Origin: Plotosus lineatus
Taxonomy: Eukaryota; Chordata; Actinopteri; Siluriformes; Plotosidae
Assembly (NCBI GenBank): GCA_024760905.1
Contig: CM045729.1
Coordinates: 56,520,080 to 56,584,079, forward strand
Length of the DNA stretch: 64,000 nucleotides
Direction of reading: 5' to 3'
Shown here: positions 45,110 to 56,144 of the stretch, piece by piece
Position numbering within the stretch: position 1 is the first letter of the stretch
Layout: each line of letters begins with the position of its first letter
Notes under the pieces: model-generated
What the model saw: only the letters and a program-made list of their open reading frames with translations
Told to the model about the DNA's origin: nothing
Database searches by the model: none
Made by a program: the position numbers and the translations under genes

Positions 45110-45828
45110 GTAAGTTCTGCTATTTATTTATCTTTAACAGTAAGCAGCAGCAATAAGACTGGATCTGGTTTGTCAAGATTTACATTCTTACTAAGCTGTA
45201 TTGCTTATTAATTAACATCATATTCAAATACCAAAGTGGAAGTCCATCAGAAGAGTTGTCTTTCAAACTGATGCAGGGCCCAGTACATTGATTTGGTGAA
45301 AGGATGAAGTTTTTCTTCAGTCAGGTTCAAGACACTTTATTTTTTATAATTTTAAGAACTATTGACAGAATTTTCTGGATTTGATATATCAAATCAAATT
45401 CTATTGTTTCTCTTTTACTATAATTCAGTCCATGGCACTTCTTAAATCATTGTGGCTAAAGATCAACATGAAAGTAGAGACCACGAATATGTTTTTTTCC
45501 TTTAATTTGTCACCGATCTGTATGTACGCTCATTATGGAGAGGTAGTTAAATACTATACACCATATGGCAACCTCCATAATATTTAACTGTTGTTGTTTT
45601 TGTGGAATATCAAACCGTGACTAAACATTACCCTTGTACAAAACAAATCCAATAATGAGCTGTCCTGGTGACTACTGTTCAATTATTCATTATATTTACA
45701 CCTTCAAGGGTAAATATTTTCATTAATTTGTTCATGTTTGTGCTAGTATCACTTAAAGCAAGTTGGCTTTTTTTCTCTGGCTTTTTTAGCTTTTCCAAGG
45801 CTGACACTCAAATAGATTTTCATCAGAC

Positions 45829-45830
<2 letters not shown>
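45110..45830. other. myo1b intron 2, nothing recognised
   Basis: About 720 bp of AT-rich intron. Confidence 0.4.

Positions 45831-45831
<1 letters not shown>

Positions 45832-45890
<59 letters not shown>
45832..45890. repeat. (GT)n microsatellite
   Basis: About 58 bp of GT directly abutting the left end of the next transposon. Confidence 0.95.
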
Positions 45891-45893
<3 letters not shown>

Positions 45894-46041
45894 CTCGGCT
45901 TAAGTTGTTTCGAGTTAAATTGTTCTCGATTATACATCAGTGTTCAAAAAATATATGGAAAAATAAAGTTTACGTCATTATAATCATATATATTACAGTA
46001 AGCCTTTCAGAGGTTTTTTTCATAATGTTTTTAAATTAGCA

Positions 46042-46311
46042 CAGTGCTTTTCAATTATTTTCTGTGAAGCCCTCTATAGGAAGAAAAAAAATCCACTTTG
46101 CACCCTGTCCACGACTATAAATAGTATTATTTGTATTTATTAATACACCTATGCATAACATTGCATCTTTATTAACATTAAAAATAAAAAACCATTAAGT
46201 AATTAAAAAAACACTTAATTCTAGTACAGTATTGCAAAAAAAGCATGATCTCCAGGGTCATACACGCTCCCCTGGAATCACATCATGTGCTTCACTATTT
46301 GAGAAGGACTG
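46042..46311. mobile_element. hAT MITE with a perfect 8-bp TSD
   Basis: 270 bp. The left terminus CAGTGCTTTTCAATTATTTT and right terminus CACTATTTGAGAAGGACTG are imperfect inverted repeats of the CAGTGNTTCTCAA hAT type. AATTAGCA flanks both sides (46034-46041 and 46312-46319). The 8-bp length is diagnostic of hAT. Confidence 0.88.
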
Positions 46312-46319
46312 AATTAGCA

Positions 46320-46850
46320 GCAGCCCTGGCAAATTATACATATGCATCATCACGACAGAACTGGCATGTGATTCAAATTTAGCCAATGGCTGAGAGCTTT
46401 TGTTTCCCCCTCCTGCTGATTGGTTGCAGATGATGTGTACACCTCTTTTTTTTTTTTTTTTTTTCTTCTCCTTTGCGCACGTTATCAAGGTGATTGGTTG
46501 AATTGCGAATTCAAGTTTTTTAGTGTCTTTGTAATGATTATTTAAGCCCTATGATGCCACTCAAACGCCCTGCATCTTCTCTAGCTTCTGGTAAGGAGCC
46601 CAAGTGCTTTATTTATTAATAAATATTATCACAGTACAAAATTAAAACACTTTCCTTATTCATTACTACATTTTACTACATTATTACTGAATTAATGAGT
46701 AAGACTGTCTGTAGAATGTGTTTTAAGAAGCATATTTTAGCGTATGTAATAGCATACATAGGGTTTTAAAACCGCGTCAATAATTCACGGATTTCCGGGA
46801 TCCACAGGTGGGGGAGGAACGTAACCACCACAAATAATGGGGGCTTTCTG
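46320..46850. mobile_element. Second Tigger-type unit
   Basis: Shares GTGATTCAAATTTAGCCAAT and the CTCCTGATTGGTTG-like block with 50858-51205. The right end, ATAATGGGGGCTTTCTG followed by TA, is the reverse of the CAGTATGCCCTTGACTATTT terminus of that copy. The left end is damaged. Confidence 0.55.
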
Positions 46851-47016
46851 TATATTACATATATTGAGTATATTAAATATTTTTATATATTATACAATTT
46901 ATAATAAATTTGGCATAGCCTAGGCTAGGCTAGCCTAGAGACAAGCTAATTCGATTTAAGTCGTTTCCGATTTGAGCCCTCTCTTCTGGAACCAATTAAC
47001 GACATAAGCCGAGGTA

Positions 47017-47862
<846 letters not shown>

Positions 47863-47865
<3 letters not shown>

Positions 47866-49284
47866 CCATACCACCATACCTACCATATTAATTATTTATT
47901 CATTAATGTTGTTCAACTACAAAAAACAAATTTGACACTTTAGGGTTTTTTTTTTTCTTTGATTAGTGCCATCAGAATCACAAACATTTTCTTTCTTCAT
48001 TCTTCTTGAAATATTCTATTCAGATCCTCAACTTTTGTCACTTAATTACATATATCAGAGAAAGTAAATCCCCACGCCCAATTCCTAGATCAGTTCTGCT
48101 GTGAAAGGTTTTGCTCAGTTTGGTTTTCAGTTTGTGTCTTTTAATCTCTGTATTTAAAACATTCTGGTGTTTGAGCTTCTGAGGTGTCTGTTTATATAGA
48201 AGGAGATAAGTTAAGAATTGGCGACTTGGTCAGTGTTTTTGGTGTAGTTGTTTTTATCATTTTTTTTTTTTTTTTAACCATAAATTTAGTAGAACATTTT
48301 GACTGGGTGGAATTCCTATATTTAACATGCAATGTTCTCATTTTGACACAGGGCATAGTCCATGTACATCCACATACATATTTTAACACAGCGTTGCACT
48401 TGATGGCTAGCATGCATCATTCATATTCCTTATGCTGTATATATTTTATACACACTAGAGCTTTGACCTCCAGTGTGATATGATCATCAGCTTACATTGG
48501 TGTATCTTGACTGGTGTGACTTTTCAGAGCGATTTAACTATATCTAATATAATGTTACAATAGATACAGTATCTAAGTAGCAAAGTCCATCAGAAAATTA
48601 TCTTGAACTTCAGACTTTTTTTTGAAGTATTATGACTAGAGATAAGGAGGTGTGATAACTAATACAATGTTTAAAATGTTCAAACAGATTTCTGGAGTTT
48701 TCTCAGTTTTCCTGTGCCTTCTGATCTTCTGGTTTCATTATTAAAACAGTGTTGTAATATCACATTATCAGGTTGAGCTGATTTGAATGTTCATGATCCC
48801 CATCAGCAGTCAATTGGTCCATCATGCTATGATGAGTACAATCTAAAACCCTCAGCGAAGTGAGAGGTTACTTCCAAATATTTTGGGAAGTTGAATAAGA
48901 CATGTTAAGGTGTGTTTCTTTCACTTCAATATAAGAATAGTTGTAGTTATGTTATTCATCTTGCACATAATCACTGGGTGCTATTTCACAAAACCACCTT
49001 CCATTTAGTTTTGCATATTATTTGTAAGGCTATCACTACACCACCCATTTCATCTGAACAGTAGATTGTGGCTTGTGTTGCTAAGATTGAGGCCTGATGA
49101 CTCTCCAGCTGAGTGGATTACACAACACCCATTGTAATAGAAGGTGAATGTGGCCTGAACGAATCAGACTGCCACTTTAACTCTGTATTGCATGTCCACA
49201 TGTCCACCCTCTTTCCTTTTACAGTCACAGGTTTTATATATCTTTCTTTCTTTCTTTCTTTATTTCTTCCCTTTTTCACTTTAT
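47863..49284. other. Intronic, nothing recognised
   Basis: About 1.4 kb; a TTTC repeat at 49242-49260 only. Confidence 0.4.
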
Positions 49285-49516
49285 CCCTTTCTCGGGAGTC
49301 GCCACAGCGAATCATCTGATTCGCACATTTGATTTGGCATCAGTGACAACCCTGTGGAGAGTGGGACTTGAACCCCCAACCTTTGGATCAGCGATCCAGC
49401 GACCGCCTTTGATAATCCAGTTAGCTGCACTGGGGGGACAGTGACAACCTTGTGAGGACTCGAACCCCCAACCTTATGATCAGCGATCCTGCGCCCTATC
49501 CACTAGACCACCACTG

Positions 49517-49520
<4 letters not shown>
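49285..49520 (-). mobile_element. SINE-A copy 7, rearranged with two tRNA-like heads
   Basis: The tail (GGGAGTCGCCACAGCGAATC) joins directly to one head unit (about 49340-49402), then a body piece, then a second head unit (about 49436-49520). Each head has GGATCAGCGATC and a B-box-like block. The central body is mostly missing, so this is a deletion plus a dimer-like arrangement. Confidence 0.75.
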
Positions 49521-49578
<58 letters not shown>

Positions 49579-49645
49579 TAGTGTGTGTGTGTGTAATATA
49601 TACTAGTGTGTATGTATATATATATATATATATATTATATATATT
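49521..49645. repeat. (TA)n tract with GT interruptions
   Basis: TA runs at about 49520-49576 and 49615-49645, separated by a GT-rich duplicated ACTAGTGTGTGTG motif. Confidence 0.9.
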
Positions 49646-50365
49646 TCGTAACCTGATTTTTTTTTTTTTTTCTTCTTCTTAAGTTGAGCCGCATTTTACA
49701 TATAAAAGGTTTGATTCGTTCCAAGGCCCCCAATACTACCCCCTAACCCTTTAAAAATTATAAAAGTATACCTCTTAAGGCCTCCTTCTGCATCAGTATC
49801 GTACCAATGGTAGACCGGTTTGGCCATATTCTTTTGCGATATCACTCAACCGCATGCCACGAGCCCGCTTCTTTTCACTCGCACCGGGAATCACTTACAT
49901 ACGCGTGTGATTCCCGGTGTGTGTGTGTGTGTGTGTTGACCATGTCTTCTTAGCAGAGTTATAATCTAACAAATGTTTAAGCAAGGTTAAAAGCCTGAGC
50001 CAAAAAATAAAGTTGCAATGTTCACACTGGAAAAACTCACGAAACAAAAATAACTCTGTCCTTTACGCATGTTAGAACTCCGTGACAAACAATGGGTCGA
50101 AGGCACACGAAAAGCATCATGGATATTACGGAGATGCAGCTCCCTCCTAGCCAATGGGAGGCCAGCGGGGTGGGATGTTGGGAGATAGCCAATGGGAGGC
50201 CAGCGGGGCAGGATGTTGGGAGATAGCCAATGGGAGAACAACTCAAGCATTGTTTGAATTTTTGAGATGGCGCGTTTCGTAACATATCCAGAGATGGAAA
50301 TTTTAGGTAAATGCGTTTCGTAACCTGGATTTTTTGTTTATTGGGTCTTTTGTGATGTACCACTC

Positions 50366-50366
<1 letters not shown>
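49646..50366 (+). mobile_element. MITE-1 copy 3, both ends eroded into microsatellites
   Basis: The left terminus is replaced by a TA tract (it begins at the TTTCGTAACCTG block) and the right end reads GTGATGTACCACT and then a GT run. It carries two and a half tandem units of GGCCAGCGGGG...GGATGTTGGGAGATAGCCAA. The same internal unit is repeated a different number of times in other copies. Confidence 0.82.
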
Positions 50367-50448
<82 letters not shown>

Positions 50449-50453
50449 ATATA

Positions 50454-50498
<45 letters not shown>
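50367..50498. repeat. (GT)n(TA)n compound microsatellites
   Basis: GT, TA, GT and TA runs in succession, ending at the palindrome. Confidence 0.95.
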
Positions 50499-50499
<1 letters not shown>

Positions 50500-50540
50500 A
50501 TAAAAGGACAGGACAAAGACTTTCTATTGAAACTCCATTT

Positions 50541-50595
50541 ATCACTACAGATCTGTTTCGAGGGGTGGTGAAACCATCCTCTCTCTTCAGGTGAT
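50541..50595 (-). ncRNA. Hammerhead ribozyme motif, minus strand
   Basis: Mirror copy in the left arm: the core CUGAAGA is the complement of 50584-50590, stem I uses the complements of 50591-50595 and 50541-50545, and predicted cleavage lies between 50546 and 50545. The core is identical to the plus-strand copy; the only arm mismatch (50532) falls outside the motif. Confidence 0.75.
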
Positions 50596-50625
50596 TATAG
50601 AAGAATCCTAGAAATTTCCTCTATA

Positions 50626-50680
50626 ATCACCTGAAGAGAGAGGATGGTTTCACCACCCCTCGAAACAGATCTGTAGTGAT
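50626..50680 (+). ncRNA. Hammerhead ribozyme motif, plus strand
   Basis: Core CUGAAGA at 50631-50637 (fits CUGANGA). Stem II is 50638-50648 with 50652-50661, with one A-C mismatch and one bulged A, closed by a UUC loop. GAA at 50662-50664. Stem III is ACAGA/UCUGU (50665-50674), fully palindromic with no loop, so a dimeric fold is likely. H17 is A at 50675, so the predicted cleavage is between 50675 and 50676. Stem I is AUCAC (50626-50630) with GUGAU (50676-50680), with possible outer pairing UUCC/GGAG. All invariant core bases are present. The type I topology with a short palindromic stem III matches PLE hammerheads. Confidence 0.75.
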
Positions 50681-50722
50681 AAATGGAGCTTCAATAGAAA
50701 GTCTTTGTCCTGTCCTTTTATT

Positions 50723-50786
50723 TTTATTGTTATTTGCTCTACCAAAAAGTATTGAGCACTCTCCTACGGAAGGATCTACTCAGAAA

Positions 50787-50857
<71 letters not shown>
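50723..50857. repeat. Short PLE-adjacent stretch, then (TA)n(AC)n
   Basis: 50723-50790 is unassigned and might be more of the Penelope-like element. TA at about 50791-50827 and AC at 50828-50857 follow. Confidence 0.7.
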
Positions 50858-50862
<5 letters not shown>

Positions 50863-51205
50863 GCCCTTGACTATTTGCGATTTTGCACCCACAGTTCGAG
50901 TATTCACTGACTGCCGAGCAACCAGCACGTGATTCAAATTCAGCCAATGGCTGTCCTCCTTTCTCCTGATTGGTTGATTTGATGCCCCGCCCCTTTTTCC
51001 TCATATGTGCACAAGTTGTCAATGAGCCTCTTTTTTGTGTGTTTTAATTACTAGTTAAGCTCTATAATACTCAAACGCAATACTAAAACTCTAAGGCGTC
51101 TTCTCTGGCTAAGTGAAAAGAAAACTCTGGATCTCTCTTCTGAAGAAATAAGACTTTCTCCTGAGAAACGACAGTTTTCTCTGAACTGTTGTATTAAAAT
51201 CTTTT
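50858..51205 (+). mobile_element. Tigger-type unit, right end missing
   Basis: Begins CAGTATGCCCTTGACTATTT and shares AGCACGTGATTCAAATTCAG and a CTCCTGATTGGTTG block with 46320-46850. It is cut at the start of the inverted-repeat LINE structure, which probably inserted into it. Confidence 0.6.
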
Positions 51206-52222
51206 TCAAGTATTATTCCAGAACAGTACCTAAGTTCATGTTTATGCATGATATTTTATGTTCTGTAGCATGTTTAACAAACGATACCCAAAGGATAAAC
51301 TTTATTACAGTACTCTTCATGTCCTTTTACATTGAAGTTGGAGTGACGTCTCCAAGATGGTGCTGCCCAGAGGGTGACGTCGCGAAGTTCTTCGAGTCAA
51401 ATTCGTTTTAATTTGTTTTATTTGTTGTTTTGTTTGTTCATGTTTCGCACTATGCTCGTTTGCGACCGGTCGACTCTACTACAGCTATAAGATCGGAGTA
51501 TCTTCGAGCGGGTATAACTAAGCAGAGCTAATGTGCTATTAGCAGAGCTAATATGCTATGGTAGGCAGCTCAATGCGAGCCGCATCCCAGCTAGCAATAA
51601 GCCCAGGCAGGAAGGGGCCGAACGACGACTCCAGGATTCCGCTTGGGATTGCAGGAGATGACGGCCGTGTAGCCGACTGGTGCAATCGCCTTATCGGGTG
51701 TACTCTTCTTGAGCCATGTTTCACAGAAACACAATGCTATAGATCCCTCTGTGCTGCAATCTGAGCATGAAGCTCGTCCAGCTTGTTTCGCAGGGACTGA
51801 ACATTTTCAGCAGTATGGCCGGTAGTGCTAACCAAGCCTCTGAGAACTGCGCCTGGACGGTTAGCATTGAGCTCCCATAGCATATTAGCTCACAATAGAA
51901 GTTGTTGAGTGCTTAGTTGCCTGAAGCTGCTCAGAGCTGTAGTAGGGTTGACCAATCATAGACGAGCATAGTGCAAAACATGAACAAACAAATAAAACAA
52001 ATTAAAACGAACAAAGAAACAATTTGACTCTGAGAACTCTGCGTTGTTGCCCTCTAGGCAGCGCCTTCTTGGAGACGTCACTCCAAGTTCAATGTAAAAG
52101 GACATGAAGTGTAATAAAGTTTATCCTTTTGGTATCATTTGTTAAACATGCTACAGAACATAAAATGTCACGGACAAACTTTCAAAGAATTAACTTGGGT
52201 ACTGTACTGGAATATATGTATA
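51206..52222. mobile_element. Inverted-repeat LINE 5' region (L2-type)
   Basis: Arms of about 360 bp (51206-51580 and about 51865-52222) are imperfect reverse complements. Shared blocks include GGAGTGACGTCTCCAAGA, TTTGTTCATGTTT and CATGTTTAACAAA with their complements. The middle, read on the minus strand, codes for SLRNKLDELHAQI and CETWLKKSTPDKAIAPVGY, an APE endonuclease N-terminus of L2-type LINEs. So a 5' UTR plus endonuclease lies inverted relative to the RT part that follows. Confidence 0.7.
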
Positions 52223-54292
52223 TATAAACTACAAGTGCAGCAACTTCACACCAACTGCCATGAACGTGTCCTTGCTCAATGAACTGAATGACTTTTATGC
52301 TAGTTTCGACAAGGACAACGAGGACAAGGCCATAAAGACCAAGCTGTCACTCTTCCCTCAAAGACATCCATCATGCACTCAGCCGAAATAACACATATGA
52401 GGCTGCTGGCTCTGATGGAATTCCTGGGCATGTGCTCGGAGCCTGTGCTGAGCAGCTCACAGGGGTCTTTTATAGACATATTCAACCTGTGTCTCACACA
52501 AGCAACAGTACCAGCATGCTTTAAGACCGCTTCTATAGTGCCAGTGCCGACACACTGCTCTCCAACTTGCCTGAAAGACTACCACCCTATTGTACTAACA
52601 CTCATTGTGGTGATGTTCTTTGAGCGACTGGTCCTGGCACACTTTAAGCAAAGTCTGCCTCCCACACTAGACCCACATCAATCTGCATACCAAAGCAACA
52701 GAAATACAGAGGATGCTGTCTCCACACTCACAGAGGATGCTTACTCACACCTGGACAACAAGAACACGTATGCAAGAATGCTGTTTGTTGAATTCAACAC
52801 AGTCATTCCCTCCAAGTTAACCACAAAACTTGAGGATCTTGGAATCAATACCTAACTCCGCAACTGGATCATAGACTTTCTAACCAACAGACCTTAGTAT
52901 GTTCAGTCAGGCCACAACTGTTCCTCTACCATTATAATCAACACTGGTGCATGTCAGGGATGTGTGCTGAGCCTGTTCTTCAACTCCCTCTTCACTCATG
53001 ACTATAGGCCTATGTATGGCTCCAACGCCATCATAAATTGTGCAGACGACATCAAGGTGATCAGACTAATCAATGACAGTGAGTCTAACTACAAGGCAGA
53101 GGGAAAGCACCTAGCTGCATGGTGCCCTGACAACAACCTGCTCTTGAACACCAGCAAAACCAAGGAACTCATTGTGGCCTTCAGGAAGGAAAATGGGGAC
53201 ACTCATGACCCTATCCATATCAATGGCATGGCTGTTGAACGTGTCTCCAGCTTCAAATTCCTGGGCATCCACGTCTCCGAGCACCTGTCCTGGTCAACCA
53301 ACACCTCCAGCCTGATCAAAAAGACCTATCAGCACCTGTTCTTCTTAACACTGAAGAAGAACCACCTGTCTGTTGACATCCTGGGTAACTTCTACCGCTG
53401 CACAATAGAAAGCATCCTGACCAACTGTTACAGTCTGGTATGGGAATTGCTCTGTCACAGACCACAAGGCACTGCAACGGGTGCTGAAAACCACCCAACA
53501 CATCACAGGGACTCCACTTTCTGCTACTGATGTTGTACACAAGAAGAGATGTCTTTGCCGGGCGCACAGCATTCTTAGGAACTCCTCTCATCCTGCCAAC
53601 AGACTTTCAAGTCCTCCTCTGCAGAAGGTGCTTCAGGAGCCTTCGGACAAAAACCAGCAGGTTTAGGAACGGCTTCTTCCCCCACAGCTGTTACCCTACT
53701 GAACTCAGTCCCCTGCTGAACCTTCTCTTCCGATTGACACTACACCATAGCAGTACCCTTTGTACCATTCCTATCATCCACACCCGTGTACATGCTTCTA
53801 CCGTTATAGTTTATTTACAGTGCTTTTCTTCCACTACTGTGTATACATTCATAGCACTGTGTGTGTGTGTGTGTGTGTGTGCACATAATAGCTCATCTGT
53901 ATATCTGCATATTACATATATACATACTGTATATGTGAACACTACATCTGCACATTTTATTATTCGTTATAATAATATAGAACATGTCTATTGCTCCTAG
54001 GTAAATTAATGCTAATTTATTCTCACCTTTACTGCCTATATCTCTACATAACTGCTCACATAACTTATTTATACATAATCTGTACATGACTATTTATACC
54101 TTATATGCTGCCCTTATCTGTACATAACTGTTTCTTAACTGTACACACTGCACATACTATATATTATACTATATATATATATATATAGATATTGCAATTG
54201 TTGCTCTCTGCATTTCTGATTGGATGCTAAACTGAATTTTGTTACCCTGTATTTATATAGGTATATTGACAAAGTTGAATCTAATCTAATGT
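52223..54292 (+). pseudogene. L2-type LINE, reverse transcriptase part
   Basis: Broken frames give LLNELNDFYASFDKDNED, then FNLCLTQATVPACFKTASIV, KDYHPIVLT, LFVEFNTVIPSKLTTKLEDL, TGACQGCVLS, CADDIKVIRLI (YADD-type motif with Tyr changed to Cys), KTKELIVAF, VSSFKFLGIHVSEHLSW, and a C-terminal CLCRAHSILRNSSHPAN. The order is that of L2/CR1-group RTs. The 3' end finishes TTGAATCTAATCTAATG, the short-repeat end typical of this group. Non-functional. Confidence 0.88.
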
Positions 54293-54909
54293 AACCTTAT
54301 GATATATGATATGATATGTTTATAAAAGCACCTCTTTTTAAATGAATCTAAGTTTATAAGTGGATGCTTTATCGGATGCCACACATTTCTGACAGTCTTG
54401 TTTTCATGTGCTTGAGCTTTAGGGCCCCTGCATGCCCGAACAATACACAAAGAATTCCCATCTGAAAAATACCATCAGATGCAGAGTTCCTTTGACCTCA
54501 ATGCAGTAGCCTCCCAAATGTTTAATGTTTTTAGGAGGGTCTTGGGGGCCACATGTCTGTGGCTTTTAGCCTGTTTATATAACCTTGTAACTTGTATTTG
54601 GGGTTGTAAATTGCTTCTATAGAATGTAACCTAGCCAGGAAACAATATCTCTGTTGCATCAGCTGGAACTACTGGACTACTTTTACTTAATTACTTTTTT
54701 AATTGAATGAGATAATTAACAAAAAAAATCAGCATTTCCATAAAACAAATAAGAGTTTCGTAATACTACATCCATTTTAATAGTTACTTCTACCTGGATT
54801 GTTGTGCAAATTTGATGGTATATGCTCTAACACACTGAATGCAAAAGAAAAACACACTGAAAGAATTTCAATGCTTTTAAGTCCTACCTCTCACTAACAT
54901 ATTTATTTC
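54293..54909. other. myo1b intron 2, 3' part
   Basis: About 600 bp; no element recognised. A T-rich polypyrimidine tract precedes the exon. Confidence 0.4.
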
Positions 54910-54921
54910 TTTTTTTAACAG

Positions 54922-55037
54922 ACATATATTGGTAGTGTGGTGATTTCGATGAACCCCTACAAATCCTTGCAAATCTACACCGCAGACAAAGTTGAAGAGT
55001 ACCGAAACAGGAACTTCTATGAGCTCAGCCCTCACAT
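54922..55037 (+). CDS. myo1b: Unconventional myosin-Ib, second coding exon
   Basis: The acceptor TTTTTTTAACAG ends at 54921 and the donor GTAAGT starts at 55038; 38 codons plus two bases, so the exon is phase 0 to 2. The protein reads TYIGSVVISMNPYKSL, then ADKVEEYRNRNFYELSPH. This is the myosin motor segment with the NPY nucleotide-pocket motif and matches vertebrate myosin-Ib almost throughout; Met replaces the usual Val before NPY, and QIYTAD replaces PIYSPE. The next exon (expected FALSDEAYRSL and the P-loop GESGAGKT) is not found before 64000, so intron 3 is at least 9 kb. Confidence 0.95.
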
Positions 55038-55244
55038 GTAAGTTCAGCCTTCTCTTTGTTGAATATATTATATAGATGTCAGAAATATTCACAATACAGT
55101 CTTGGAGATTAAAGAAGCACACTAGTTTTCTTTATTGCAGAGGTGGTACCATTAGTCGTGCATCTTTTTGTATGTTTATTCTGCACTGTACATGAAATGT
55201 GCATATGGTGTCCCTTTTGTTAAAATAATTTTTTAAAATACAGT

Positions 55245-55365
55245 TCAGTTCATTTTCTGTAACTTAATCCTATTTAGGGTCGTGGGTAGCCTGGCGCCCA
55301 TCCCAGCCGACTCTGGGCGAGGGCAGAGTACACCCTGGACAGCTTGCCAGGCCATCACAGGACTT
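55245..55365 (-). mobile_element. SINE-C 3' fragment
   Basis: TTCATTTTCTGTAACTTAAT, GCCCATCCCAGCCGACTCTG and GTACACCCTGGACAGCTTGC match the SINE-C tail in reverse. Confidence 0.75.
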
Positions 55366-55663
55366 GTTAGAATACAAACTTAAAGAGATCGGTGTTACAT
55401 TAGAAACAGTTATGTGCTTTAAAATACGTTTTATTCTATGGGTCCTGTTTTCACCTGGCATGCACATACATTTTTGATGATCTGGTCCGAACTGGTCAGC
55501 TTGCAGTACAGGTGTGAAAAGAGTCAGATGCTTTGCAAAGACAAATTATGATGTGATTGCTTGGACCACATTGGAAGGTGCTCCATACAGTCGCATTGAT
55601 AAACTAATGTGTATGCCTATGTACTCCGGGCCACATTGAAGTGCTGCCTCCATCTGGTTAGAA

Positions 55664-55665
<2 letters not shown>

Positions 55666-55735
<70 letters not shown>

Positions 55736-55736
55736 C
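55666..55736. repeat. (GT)n microsatellite
   Basis: About 65 bp of GT with a GC-containing end. Confidence 0.95.
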
Positions 55737-55792
55737 AACAAAGATACATGCATAATATGCAACAGATATTTTTACAACCATCAGTGTTAATT

Positions 55793-56133
55793 TGTGGTGG
55801 TATAGGGCGCTGGATCACTGATCCAAAGGTTGGGGGTTCGAGTTCCGCTCTCCACAAGGTTGTCACTGTCCCCAACAGTGCGGCTAACTGGGTTATCAAA
55901 GGCGGGCCATGTCTCTCACTGTCTATGGTGAGAGGCATGTAAAAGAACTATTGCTGACATTCGTAAAGAGTAGGCTGCAAAGCCGTCAGCGTGTTTCTGT
56001 CCCTTGCTAAAAAGGGTTGTGACAGGAAGGGCATCCGACGTAAAAACCTCTGCCAAATCAAACGTGCGAATCAGATGATTTGCTGTGGCGACTCCCGAGT
56101 AAAAGGGAAAAAGCCGAAAGGAAGACAGACAGA
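55793..56133 (+). mobile_element. SINE-A copy 8, sense orientation
   Basis: The head starts TGTGGTGGTATAGGGCGCTG, with B box GGTTCGAGTTCC. The body contains GGAAGGGCATCCGACGTAAA, and the tail is GCTGTGGCGACTCCCGAGTA with a (GACA)n end. Flanked by CAGTGTTAATT / CAGTGTTAGTT (55782-55792 and 56134-56144). Useful because the family reads directly on the plus strand. Confidence 0.92.
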
Positions 56134-56144
56134 CAGTGTTAGTT

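Larger units (their letters stand above)
45893..47014. mobile_element. Tigger-like element with nested insertions
   Basis: Inverted termini CCTCGGCTTAAGT (left) and ACATAAGCCGAGG (right, one mismatch as reverse complement), each next to TA (45891-45892 and 47015-47016). No transposase seen. The interior holds a hAT MITE and a second Tigger-type unit. Confidence 0.75.
50499..50722. mobile_element. Near-perfect palindrome, probable Penelope-like element terminal repeats
   Basis: Two 102-bp arms (50499-50600 and 50621-50722) are reverse complements with a single mismatch (position 50532), separated by a 20-bp spacer. Each arm contains a full hammerhead-ribozyme core. Hammerheads in terminal repeats are a known feature of Penelope-like retroelements, and inverted repeat copies are common in that class. 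No GIY-YIG/RT frame is nearby, so only terminal-repeat DNA remains. The PLE assignment is inference; the palindrome is directly visible. Confidence 0.75.
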
